From NCBI GenBank assembly GCA_963763575.1, contig CAVXPD010000004.1, forward strand, positions 186,001 to 250,000: a stretch of DNA of 64,000 nucleotides. The letters are read 5' to 3'. A program made the position numbers and the translations under genes. The notes under the pieces were generated by a model. The model searched no databases. It saw only the letters and a program-made list of their open reading frames with translations, and was not told where the DNA came from. Position 1 is the stretch's first letter. Every line of letters starts with the position of its first letter. Shown in pieces: positions 20,996 through 28,844 of the stretch. The stretch comes from Bog-473 sp963763575. GTDB lineage: Bacteria; Actinomycetota; Acidimicrobiia; Acidimicrobiales; RAAP-2.

Positions 20996-21086
20996 CGGGC
21001 CTCCTTGCCCAGGATGGGCGAACCGCGTGGGGGGCGCGGTCACGGGGTGGTCGGTACCCGCCCAGTGAAGGGAAGGGAACCCCAGC

Positions 21087-21620
21087 CTACTTTCCTGCGG
21101 GCGGCTTCTCGGGCGGGTCGGGCGAACGGGCAGGCCGCTTCGGGGACTCCGGCTCGCCGGTCACGCCGCCATAGACCTGGCGCTGGAACACCTCCTTCGC
21201 TTGGCGCATGTAGTCGCGCACGACGGCGAGCTCATCGGACTTGAAGCGCTGGGCCACCAGGCGCATCTCGTCGGCGACCGGCTGCTGCAGCCCCAGGAGC
21301 CGTTCCTGGGCCTCGGGCAGGATCTCGACCCACACCCGGCGCCGGTCCTCGGTGTCGCGGCGTCGCGTCACCATGCCCGCCTCCTCGAGCCGGTCCAGGA
21401 TGAAGGTGACTGCCCCGGTAGTCAGTCCGCTCTCCTCGGCAAGACGGCCCGCGGTCAGCGGCCCGTGTCGACCAATAAGGTCCAGGCAGCGCATGTCGGT
21501 GCGGCTCAGCTTCAGCTTCTTGGCCAGCCGGTCGTCGAAGTCGCTGGCCGCGCCGAAGTACCCCATGATCTCGTGCCGCAACTGCTGGACGAGCTCGATT
21601 CGGGACCATTGTCTTGACAT
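21087..21620 (-). CDS. MarR family transcriptional regulator
   Basis: 177 residues with a winged helix: RTDMRCLDLIGRHGPLTAGR, then recognition helix SGLTTGAVTFILDRLEEAGM and wing TRRRDTEDRRRVWV. A Pro/Lys-rich tail ends the protein. It diverges from a drrAB-type exporter across a short AT-rich gap containing inverted repeats, so it probably represses the exporter and itself. No ribosome site is visible before its ATG; the message may be leaderless. The ligand is unknown. Confidence 0.9.
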   Translation of the reverse strand: MSRQWSRIELVQQLRHEIMGYFGAASDFDDRLAKKLKLSRTDMRCLDLIGRHGPLTAGRLAEESGLTTGAVTFILDRLEEAGMVTRRRDTEDRRRVWVEILPEAQERLLGLQQPVADEMRLVAQRFKSDELAVVRDYMRQAKEVFQRQVYGGVTGEPESPKRPARSPDPPEKPPAGK

Positions 21621-21621
21621 A

Positions 21622-21646
21622 TAAGTAACTTTACTACTAAGTTTCT
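21622..21646. promoter_or_regulatory. Candidate MarR operator / divergent promoter
   Basis: This AT-rich island in otherwise GC-rich DNA contains ACTT-TACTACT-AAGT (an inverted repeat) and the overlapping near-palindrome AAGTAACTT. It sits directly between the MarR start and the exporter start, where an autoregulatory operator would be expected. The call rests on pattern and position only. Confidence 0.5.
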
Positions 21647-21676
21647 TTGGTGATGGCTAATTCTTTCAGATCATCG

Positions 21677-22699
21677 ATGGCGGTGGAAGCGCATGACCTT
21701 GTCAAGGTCTTCCCGCGGGGCAAGGTCCGGGCCCTCGACGGCGTGTCGCTCGAGATCGAGACGGGGACCGTCCTGGGCCTGCTCGGGCCAAACGGCGCCG
21801 GCAAGACCACGGCGGTGCGCATCCTCTCCACCATCCTCGAGCCTGACTCCGGCACCGCCTCGGTGTTGGGCCACGACGTGGTGCGGGAGTCCGACGCCGT
21901 GCGGCACATCATCGGGCTGGCCGGCCAGTACGCCACGGTCGACGAGAACCTGACCGGCCGGGAGAACCTGCGCATGATCGGGCGGCTCTGTCACCTCGGC
22001 CGCAAGGTGGCCGCCGAGCGGGCCACACAGCTTCTCGATTCCTTTCGGCTGGAGGACGCAGCCAACCGGCCGCTCAAGACCTATTCGGGCGGCATGCGCC
22101 GGCGACTCGACTTGGCCGCCGCGCTCATGGCCAGCCCGCCCGTGCTGTTCCTCGACGAGCCCACCACGGGCCTCGACCCGCCCGGTCGACAAGATCTGTG
22201 GGGCGTCATCGAAGAACTGACGGCCGAGGGGACGACGGTGCTCCTCACCACGCAGTACCTCGAGGAGGCGGATCGGCTCGCGCGCGACATCGTCGTGGTG
22301 GATCACGGAACGGTCATCGCCCAGGGCACGCCGGCCGAGCTCAAGGCCGGCCTCGGGACGTCCGTGGTGGCCGTCACCCTGCCGGGCCCCGCTGAAGTGC
22401 GGCAAGCGGTGCCGTTGCTCGCGCCACTCACCGACCGCGAGCCCGTCATCGACGGCAGCATCGTGGAGCTCACCGTGGAGAACGGCCCGGCCGTCGGCGC
22501 CGAAGTCCTCCGCTCGCTCGACCGTGCCCGGATCCCCGTGCACGGTCTCGCCCTGCGTGAACCGAGCCTCGACGACGTGTTCCTGAGCCTCACCGGCCAC
22601 AAGACCGAGGCGGAGACCGAAGAGGAGCGCCGAGCGCGCCTGAGCGGCGGTCGCCGCCGTGCGGTCACCGACACTGACGACGGAAAGGACGCGGCATGA
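21677..22699 (+). CDS. Daunorubicin-resistance-type ABC transporter, ATP-binding protein (DrrA-like)
   Basis: 340 residues from the ATG at 21677; in-frame ATG 21653 and GTG 21650 are alternatives and none has a clear ribosome site. Walker A is GPNGAGKTT, the signature is YSGGMRRRLDLA, Walker B is VLFLDEPTTGLDP, and the H-loop region follows. After the ATPase comes the DrrA-type C-terminal domain (about 225-310), ending with LREPSLDDVFLSLTGHKTE. The stop overlaps the permease start (ATGA). It should power export of a hydrophobic drug-like molecule under MarR control. Confidence 0.9.
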   Translation: MAVEAHDLVKVFPRGKVRALDGVSLEIETGTVLGLLGPNGAGKTTAVRILSTILEPDSGTASVLGHDVVRESDAVRHIIGLAGQYATVDENLTGRENLRMIGRLCHLGRKVAAERATQLLDSFRLEDAANRPLKTYSGGMRRRLDLAAALMASPPVLFLDEPTTGLDPPGRQDLWGVIEELTAEGTTVLLTTQYLEEADRLARDIVVVDHGTVIAQGTPAELKAGLGTSVVAVTLPGPAEVRQAVPLLAPLTDREPVIDGSIVELTVENGPAVGAEVLRSLDRARIPVHGLALREPSLDDVFLSLTGHKTEAETEEERRARLSGGRRRAVTDTDDGKDAA

Positions 22700-23517
22700 C
22701 GACCATCGCACTCCCCCGCGCCATTGACCAGCCGGTTGAGCAGAAGGGCACCCGGCTCGGTTGGGCCGTCCAAGACGCGCTGACGGTGACCTGGCGCAAC
22801 CTCATCGCGCTGTTGCGTAACCCTCAAACGGTCGTGTTCTCGGCCATCCAGCCGATCATGTTCGTGTTGCTGTTCGTCTACGTGTTCGGCGGCGCCATCC
22901 ACACCTCGGTGCCCTACGTGGACTACCTCATACCCGGGATATACGTCCAGACGGTCACGTTCGGCGCCGTCTCCACCGCGGTCGGCCTCTCCGAGGATCT
23001 CCACAAGGGGTTGATCGAACGGTTCCGAGCTTTGCCGATGGCCCGGTCGGCCGTGCTGGCCGGTCGCACGACCGCCGATCTCGTCCGCAACGTGTTCGTC
23101 GTGGTGTTGATCACCATTGTGGGGTTTGCCGTCGGCTTCCGCATCGGCACCAACTTCGGCTTGTTCCTGTGCGGTGCCCTGATCGTCCTGCTGTTCTCGT
23201 ACACGCTGTGTTGGGGCTTTGCCACCGTCGGCCTGTCAGCCCCCAATGCGGAGGCCGCGCAGACGATGGTGTTCCCCATCCTGTTCCCGCTGATCTTCGC
23301 TTCGTCCGCGTTCGTGCCGGTCAGCGACATGCCGGGGTGGCTGCAGGCCTTCGCCAAGTATCAGCCGGTGACGCAGGTCGTCGACGCCTGTCGCTCGCTC
23401 ATGACCGGAGGCCCGCTGCACGACCCGGGCGCAGTGTGGGCGTCACTCGCCTGGTGCGCGGGAATCCTCGTCGTGCTGGCACCGCTCGCGGTGCGCAAGT
23501 ACCGCCGGGTCGCCTGA
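22696..23517 (+). CDS. ABC-2 type transporter permease (DrrB-like)
   Basis: 273 residues with about six membrane segments (for example VVFSAIQPIMFVLLFVYVF and VFVVVLITIVGFAVGF). The ABC-2 signature region is SEDLHKGLIERFRALPMARSAV, where the permease couples to the ATPase, and LFPLIFASSAFVPVSDMPGW is the conserved periplasmic loop with its flanking helix. The start overlaps the ATPase stop. The pair forms a complete exporter and the two-gene operon ends here, convergent with glyS. Confidence 0.9.
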   Translation: MTTIALPRAIDQPVEQKGTRLGWAVQDALTVTWRNLIALLRNPQTVVFSAIQPIMFVLLFVYVFGGAIHTSVPYVDYLIPGIYVQTVTFGAVSTAVGLSEDLHKGLIERFRALPMARSAVLAGRTTADLVRNVFVVVLITIVGFAVGFRIGTNFGLFLCGALIVLLFSYTLCWGFATVGLSAPNAEAAQTMVFPILFPLIFASSAFVPVSDMPGWLQAFAKYQPVTQVVDACRSLMTGGPLHDPGAVWASLAWCAGILVVLAPLAVRKYRRVA

Positions 23518-23541
23518 CCTCGGCTCGACGCTGCGCCGGCG

Positions 23542-24885
23542 CTACTCCCCCCCAGTGCGCCGGCGCAGCTCGCCGAGGAGGTCGACGATGGGGACCCGCA
23601 CCTGCTCGGTCGTGTCGCGGTCGCGCACGGTGACGGCGTCGTCGTCGAGCGAGTCGAAGTCGACCGTCACGCACCACGGCGTGCCAACCTCGTCCTGGCG
23701 GCGGTAGCGCCGGCCGATGCTCTGCGTCACGTCGTAGTCGACCATGAAGTGCGGCTGCAGCTTGGCGAGCACCTGGCGGGCCAGCGGTTCGAGCGTGTCC
23801 TTCTTCGAGAGCGGCAGGACGGCCACCTGGTAGGGGGCCAGGCGCCAGTGCAGCCGCAGGACGGTGCGCGCTTCTCCCCCGACCTCGTCTTCGCTGTAGG
23901 CGGCCAGCAGGAACGCCATCATGGTGCGGGTCGCGCCCGCGGCCGGCTCGATCACGTGAGGCACGTAGCGCTCGTTGGTCTGGGGGTCGAAGTAGTCGAG
24001 CGACACCCCGGACTTGGCCATGTGCGCGGACAGGTCGTAGTCGCCCCGGTTGGCGATGCCCTCGAGCTCGTCCCAGCCCCAGGGGAAGAGGAACTCGACG
24101 TCGGCCGTGCCGCTCGAGTAGTGCGACAGCTCCTCGGGGTCGTGGTGGCGCAGGCGGATCTTTTCTGCCGGCATGCCGAGGTCGAGGTACCAGCGCTTGC
24201 GTTCCTCGAGCCAGTAGTCGAACCACTTCTGCGCCTCGTCGGGCGGCACGAAGTACTCCATCTCCATCTGCTCGAACTCGCGGGTACGAAAGACGAAGTT
24301 CTGCGGCGTGATCTCGTTGCGGAAGGACTTTCCGATCTGGGCAATGCCGAACGGCGGTTTCTTGCGCGTCGTGTTCAGGACGTTGGCGAAGTTGGTGAAC
24401 ATGCCCTGCGCGGTCTCGGGGCGCAGGTAGGCCACGTGGCCCTCGTCTTCGACCGGACCCGCGTGGGTCTTGAACATGAGGTTGAAGGCGCGAGCCTCCG
24501 TCAGGTCGTGCGAGCCGCAGTTGGGGCAGACCCCGTCGATCTTGTCGGCGCGCCAGCGTTCCCGGCAGTTCTTGCAGTCGACCAGGGGATCGGTGAAGGT
24601 AGCCAGGTGGCCCGAGGCCTCCCAGATGGCGGGCGGGCCGAGGATGGCGGCGTCGATGCCGACCACGTCGGTGCGCAGCTGGACCATGGAGCGCCACCAG
24701 GCGTTCTTCACGTTGCGCAACATGTTGACGCCGAGCGGGCCGTAATCGTAGGTGGAGCGGAAGCCGCCGTAGATCTCCGCCGAGGGGAAGATGAAGCCGC
24801 GCTGACGACTCAGCCGCACGACCTTCTCCATGAGGTCGTCGGCGGGCGCGGGAGGCGTTGCGGCCGTCTCGGCGGTCTCGGTCAT
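23542..24885 (-). CDS. glyS: Glycine--tRNA ligase (dimeric, eukaryote-like type)
   Basis: 447 residues of a class II synthetase that charges tRNA-Gly. Class II motif 2 lies around FRNEITPQNFVFRTREFEQME, and the glycine-specific EPAAGATRTMMAFLLAAYSE is near the C-terminal core. The HGTP_anticodon domain follows (YQVAVLPLSKKD). A zinc-like pair CKNC and CPNC sits in the insertion around residues 105-125. The ATG overlaps the hemW stop (ATGA). The open frame continues far upstream, but only as shadow of hemW. This is the alpha2 form without a separate beta subunit. Confidence 0.95.
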   Translation of the reverse strand: MTETAETAATPPAPADDLMEKVVRLSRQRGFIFPSAEIYGGFRSTYDYGPLGVNMLRNVKNAWWRSMVQLRTDVVGIDAAILGPPAIWEASGHLATFTDPLVDCKNCRERWRADKIDGVCPNCGSHDLTEARAFNLMFKTHAGPVEDEGHVAYLRPETAQGMFTNFANVLNTTRKKPPFGIAQIGKSFRNEITPQNFVFRTREFEQMEMEYFVPPDEAQKWFDYWLEERKRWYLDLGMPAEKIRLRHHDPEELSHYSSGTADVEFLFPWGWDELEGIANRGDYDLSAHMAKSGVSLDYFDPQTNERYVPHVIEPAAGATRTMMAFLLAAYSEDEVGGEARTVLRLHWRLAPYQVAVLPLSKKDTLEPLARQVLAKLQPHFMVDYDVTQSIGRRYRRQDEVGTPWCVTVDFDSLDDDAVTVRDRDTTEQVRVPIVDLLGELRRRTGGE

Positions 24886-25970
24886 CGGTGCAGGATACCG
24901 GAGCCGATTCGGGCGCTGACCTCGTTGGCCAGCAGCCGGCCCCGCACCGTGAGCACAGCGCGGCCGTCGACGTCGTCGATGAGACCCTCGAGCTCTTCGG
25001 GACGCTCCAGCGCGCCCCAGGGCACACCGCGCGGCGTGCGCAGCGCAAGCGAGAGCGCCTCGAACTCGCGTTGGCCGGCGGTCAGCTCCTCGCGCCCGGC
25101 CTCGGGCGAGCGCCCCGCCTCGACGGCGGCGACGTAGCGGTCGGGAGTGCGCACGTTCCACCAGCGCACCCCCGCGCGGTGGGAATGCGCGGCGGAGCCG
25201 AGGCCGACGTAGTCGCCCTGCTCCCAATAGAGACAGTTGTGGCGGCACCGGTGTCCCGGCCTGGCCCAATTGGAGATCTCCTCCCAGGCGTAGCCGGCCG
25301 CCGTGAGCACGGCGTCGGCGTGCTCGTAGCGGCGAGCGAGGGCGTCGTCGTCGGGCCGGCGCGCCGGGTCCCGGGCGAGGGGCGTGCCCGGCTCGACGGT
25401 GAGGCCGTATGCGCTGAGATGGGGCGGCGGGTGCTCGAGAGCGAGCACGTCGTCGAGCGTGCGGGCCCAGTCCTCGTCGCTCTCGGTGGCGGCGCCGAGA
25501 ATGAGGTCGAGGTTCCAGGTGGCGAACCCGGCGGCGGCGACCGCGGCGGAGATCCGGGCGGCGGCGTACGGCACGTGGCGGCGGCCGAGGCCCGCCAGCA
25601 CGTGCGCCTGCGTCGACTGCAACCCGAAGGAGACGCGGGTGACGCCGGCGGAGTTGTACGCATCGAGGTGCGCGGCGTCGGCGTCCTCGGGATTGCACTC
25701 GACGGTGACCTCCGCGTCGGGCGCACGCCCGACGGCGTCGAGGATGCGGCACAGGGTTTCGGGATGGAGGCGGGACGGGGTGCCCCCTCCGAAGAAGATG
25801 GAAGTCGGGACGGGGAGGTCGGCCGCCCTGGAGACTCGCTGCCACTCGGAGACGCACGCGTCCGCGTAGCGCTCCATGAGGTGGTCGCGGTCGGTGTAGG
25901 TGGCGAACGCGCAGTAGTCGCAGCGCTCCCGGCAGAACGGGACGTGAACGTAGACGCCGAACGCGCTCAA
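24882..25970 (-). CDS. hemW: Radical SAM protein HemW (heme chaperone, HemN-like)
   Basis: 362 residues from a TTG that overlaps the recO stop (TTGA); the longer upstream frame only shadows recO. The radical-SAM cluster ligands are Cys13, 17 and 20 in PFCRERCDYCAF, that is CxxxCxxC without the extra Cys of true HemN. FFGGGTPSRL and ECNPEDAD are the SAM-binding strands, and the C-terminal HemN domain follows. Proteins of this type deliver heme rather than oxidise coproporphyrinogen. Position between recO and glyS in a coupled minus-strand operon. Confidence 0.92.
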   Translation of the reverse strand: MSAFGVYVHVPFCRERCDYCAFATYTDRDHLMERYADACVSEWQRVSRAADLPVPTSIFFGGGTPSRLHPETLCRILDAVGRAPDAEVTVECNPEDADAAHLDAYNSAGVTRVSFGLQSTQAHVLAGLGRRHVPYAAARISAAVAAAGFATWNLDLILGAATESDEDWARTLDDVLALEHPPPHLSAYGLTVEPGTPLARDPARRPDDDALARRYEHADAVLTAAGYAWEEISNWARPGHRCRHNCLYWEQGDYVGLGSAAHSHRAGVRWWNVRTPDRYVAAVEAGRSPEAGREELTAGQREFEALSLALRTPRGVPWGALERPEELEGLIDDVDGRAVLTVRGRLLANEVSARIGSGILHR

Positions 25971-26701
25971 AGGTCGGCCGTGGAACGCACCGAGCGGATG
26001 CGGCGGTCGAGGTGGGTTTCCATGGCCTCGGTGGCCAGCTCGGCCACCTCGTCGGCACCCGGGGGCGGCGGGCCGTCGAGGACCGCGGCGAGGTCGCCGC
26101 CGAGGATGCGGCGCACCAGGGCCAGCGCGGCGGCGCTCATGGGGCGCCCGCTGCGGTGGGGGCGGCACAGTGCGCCGCCGGCCACGAGGTCGAAGGCGAC
26201 GAGCTCGGTGGCGCCGTCGGGTTCGCCGCAGGCGGCGCACTCGTCGAGGACGGGGCCGGCGCCTTCGTGGACGAGCGCCTTCAAGAAGAACGACGGCGCG
26301 AGGAGCGTCGGGTCCGAGTCCGGGTTGGCCAGGGCGCGGAGGGCGCCGGTCAGCATCGAGTAGAGGCCGGGGTCGGGATGGCGCTCCTGCGCGAGCTGGT
26401 CGGCCACCTCGAGGAGCGCCAGGCCCTGGGGGATCCGGATGAGGTCCTCCCTGATGGGGCGGTAGGCGTCGAGGACCTCGACCTGGTTCACGATGTCGAG
26501 GTCGCTGCGGCCCTGCCAGAGGAGGAGGTCGACGTGGGTCAGCGGCTCGAGGCGGGCGCCGAACTTGGAGTTGGTCCGCCGCACTCCCTTGGCCACCGCG
26601 CGCACCTTGCCGTGGCGCTCGGTGAGGAACACCACGATGCGGTCGGCCTCGCCCAGGCGGTAGGTGCGCAGGACGACGCCCTTGTCGCGGAAGAGGCTCA
26701 C
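25967..26701 (-). CDS. recO: DNA repair protein RecO
   Basis: 244 residues. The N-terminal OB-fold begins FRDKGVVLRTYRLGEADRIV, with VRRTNSKFGARLEPLTHVDL. The C-terminal helical domain contains a zinc site with CAAC and CRPH. RecO loads RecA on SSB-coated DNA together with RecR. Its ATG overlaps the stop of the membrane protein upstream, and its stop overlaps the hemW TTG, so the three genes should be co-translated. Confidence 0.94.
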   Translation of the reverse strand: MSLFRDKGVVLRTYRLGEADRIVVFLTERHGKVRAVAKGVRRTNSKFGARLEPLTHVDLLLWQGRSDLDIVNQVEVLDAYRPIREDLIRIPQGLALLEVADQLAQERHPDPGLYSMLTGALRALANPDSDPTLLAPSFFLKALVHEGAGPVLDECAACGEPDGATELVAFDLVAGGALCRPHRSGRPMSAAALALVRRILGGDLAAVLDGPPPPGADEVAELATEAMETHLDRRIRSVRSTADL

Positions 26702-27060
26702 GGCGTGGGTGGGTGCGCCGGGGCCCGGGGGTGTCGCGGCGCGGCCGCGAGCGGGTGGGCCGGGTCGAGCGGGCAGTAGCGCTCGCCGCGTTTGGCGGCC
26801 TCCGCCGTGGCCCGGCGGGCGTCGGCGGCCACGTCGGCGGCGCGGTCGTGGGCCTGCTGGGCCGGGCGCACGCGGGCCACGGCCCGGGCGTAATGGGAGC
26901 GCCGTCCGTAGAGGAGGCTGCCGCAGACGATGAGCCCGACGATGGCGAGCGCGGACAGGACGCCGGTGGTCGCCCCGAAGGCGCCGGCCACGAGGACGAA
27001 GAAGACGAACAGGACCAGCAGGAGGGCCCCGAAGATCGTGGCGACCCGGGTCAGCGACAT
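26698..27060 (-). CDS. Small two-TM membrane protein of unknown function
   Basis: 120 residues from the ATG at 27060 (an ATG at 27069 in the same frame is possible). Two adjacent hydrophobic segments (ATIFGALLLVLFVFFVLVAG and VLSALAIVGLIVCGSLLYG) are followed by a basic and Ala-rich cytoplasmic tail, which includes a possible short helix (RPAQQAHDRAADVAADARRA) and ends Pro-rich. I recognise no domain. It sits between uppS and recO with a four-base overlap into recO. Confidence 0.72.
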   Translation of the reverse strand: MSLTRVATIFGALLLVLFVFFVLVAGAFGATTGVLSALAIVGLIVCGSLLYGRRSHYARAVARVRPAQQAHDRAADVAADARRATAEAAKRGERYCPLDPAHPLAAAPRHPRAPAHPPTP

Positions 27061-27130
27061 CGCCCCCATTCTCGCAGCCCGGGGCCGGGGCCCGATCCTC
27101 AGCCCTGTCGGCGCGCGTGGGCCAGGCGGA

Positions 27131-27946
27131 TCAGGTGACGGCGCCGAAGCGCCGCACCCGGCGCTGGAATTCGACCACCGCTTCGTAGAGGTGGCGCCGG
27201 CGCATGTCGGGCCACAGGGTGTCGGGGAAGGTGAGCTCGCTGTAGGCGATCTCCCACAGCAAGAAGTTCGAGATGCGCGTCTCGCCCGAGGTCCGGATGA
27301 CGAGGTCGGGGTCGGGCATGTCGGGGAAGTAGAGGTGGCGCCGAATCGCCTTCTCGTCGACCTTGTCGGCCGGTACCCCCTCGGCGACGAGGGCTCGGAC
27401 GGCGTCGACGATCTCGGCGCGCCCCCCGTAGTTGAACGCCATCGTCATGACCATGCGCGAGTTGTGCATGGTCAGCTCGATGGACTCGTCCATGCGCTTG
27501 AGGACCCGGCGGGGCACCCGCCAGTCCCGGCGGCCGGCGAAGCGGATCTGTACGCCCTTCTCGTTCAGCTCGTCGCGCCGGCGCATGAGCAGCGACTGGT
27601 TGAAGTTCATGAGGTAGCGCACCTCGTCGGGCGGACGGCGCCAGTTCTCGGTCGAGAAGGCGTAGAAGGTGATCCACTTGACGCCGATCTCGAGAGCCCC
27701 GTTCACCACGTCGAGGAGCGCCTCCTCGCCGGCGGCGTGGCCCTCGGTGCGAGGCAGGCCGCGGGCCTTCGCCCACCGCCCATTGCCGTCCATCACGCAC
27801 CCGATGTGGACGGGGACGCGCCCGAGGTCCAGCTCGGCGGGGATGGGGTCGGGGTCGGCGGCGGTGGCGCCGTTGCGCCCGTCGGCGTGGTCAGACCGGC
27901 GGCCGTGCCTCTCGGGTCCCCCCTGCTCGGCGACGGTGGAGGTCAC
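27131..27946 (-). CDS. uppS: Isoprenyl transferase (undecaprenyl diphosphate synthase family)
   Basis: 271 residues making the C50-C55 polyprenyl diphosphate lipid carrier of the cell wall. The catalytic Asp lies in HIGCVMDGNGRWAKARGLPR; ITFYAFSTENWRRP and VIRTSGETRISNFLLWE are the other signature blocks. A 35-residue Thr/Asp-rich N-terminal extension precedes the fold; the GTG at 27946 is the first start, and later starts are possible. First gene of the minus-strand run uppS - membrane protein - recO - hemW - glyS. Confidence 0.94.
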   Translation of the reverse strand: MTSTVAEQGGPERHGRRSDHADGRNGATAADPDPIPAELDLGRVPVHIGCVMDGNGRWAKARGLPRTEGHAAGEEALLDVVNGALEIGVKWITFYAFSTENWRRPPDEVRYLMNFNQSLLMRRRDELNEKGVQIRFAGRRDWRVPRRVLKRMDESIELTMHNSRMVMTMAFNYGGRAEIVDAVRALVAEGVPADKVDEKAIRRHLYFPDMPDPDLVIRTSGETRISNFLLWEIAYSELTFPDTLWPDMRRRHLYEAVVEFQRRVRRFGAVT

Positions 27947-28103
27947 CCGGTGAACCTACCGCGGGGCGCTGGACCCGAGAACCACACGGGTGCCCCGGGC
28001 GCGGGCCGCCACAACCGTGGTTGACTGTGCCGTCCCCGTTCGGGAGATCCGGGGTTGGCGACGAGCACCGAGACAAAAGGCGAGACAAAAGGGAGGCCTC
28101 CCA

Positions 28104-28784
28104 ATGGCAGAAGGCTCACGCGCAGTGCGCCCCGACGTGACCGACCTGATCGCCGTCCACGGCGTGTTCCGTGACGCGCTCGGCGCGGCGCCGGTGCTGG
28201 TCGGCGGGGTCGCACCCGGCGATGCCCAGCGGCTCGCGCTGGTGGCGAACTACTACGACAACGTCCTCTCCTTCCTCGAGGACCACCACGACACCGAGGA
28301 GAAGCTCGTCTTCCCGTTGCTGCGCCAACGCTGCCCCGGTCGCGACGCGTTCCTCGACCGCCTCGACGAGGAGCACGAGGAGGCCCTGGAACTGCTCGCG
28401 GCGGCGCGGCGCTGGCTCGCCGCCTGGCCCGGCGGGAACGGGACCGGACAGGGCGCGGTCGTGGACAGCCTCGAAGCGCTGCACGGGCAGCTGATGCCGC
28501 ATCTCGACGCCGAAGAGGAAGAGGCGCTGCCGCTCTGCGGCGCCCACCTCTCCGTCGAGGAGTGGGGCGCCCTGCCCGGGTACGCCATGGCCCAATTCGG
28601 AGGCGACAAGGTCTGGCTGATCCTCGGCCTCATCCGGCAGCGGATGACGGAGCCGCAGCGGTCGGCGATGCTCGAGCACCTGCCGCCACCCGCCCTCGAG
28701 ATGTGGACGGGCTTCGGCGAGCAGGCGTTCAACGACCTGTCGGGACAGTTGTCCGTGGAGGTGCGGACCCGGGTCCCGGCCTGA
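28104..28784 (+). CDS. Hemerythrin HHE cation-binding domain protein
   Basis: 226 residues from an ATG with a gggagg ribosome site. The first 150 residues form a four-helix bundle with the di-iron ligand pattern: His in IAVHGVFRD, LEDHHDTEEKLVFPLL, DEEHEEALELL and MPHLDAEEEEALPL. Such proteins bind O2, NO or iron-sulphur repair intermediates. The last 70 residues are a helical extension (GDKVWLILGLIRQRMTEPQR). It diverges from uppS and is followed by a helicase gene after 60 nt. Confidence 0.88.
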   Translation: MAEGSRAVRPDVTDLIAVHGVFRDALGAAPVLVGGVAPGDAQRLALVANYYDNVLSFLEDHHDTEEKLVFPLLRQRCPGRDAFLDRLDEEHEEALELLAAARRWLAAWPGGNGTGQGAVVDSLEALHGQLMPHLDAEEEEALPLCGAHLSVEEWGALPGYAMAQFGGDKVWLILGLIRQRMTEPQRSAMLEHLPPPALEMWTGFGEQAFNDLSGQLSVEVRTRVPA

Positions 28785-28844
28785 GCAGCGCGGCCGGGCG
28801 TGCGGCGCCCGGGGGCCGCGCGGTCCGGCGGTAGCGTCGGCCCG

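Noticed and set aside
23749..26363. Long plus-strand frames opposite glyS and hemW
   Set aside because: Antisense shadows; the minus-strand genes are coupled and have full catalytic motifs.
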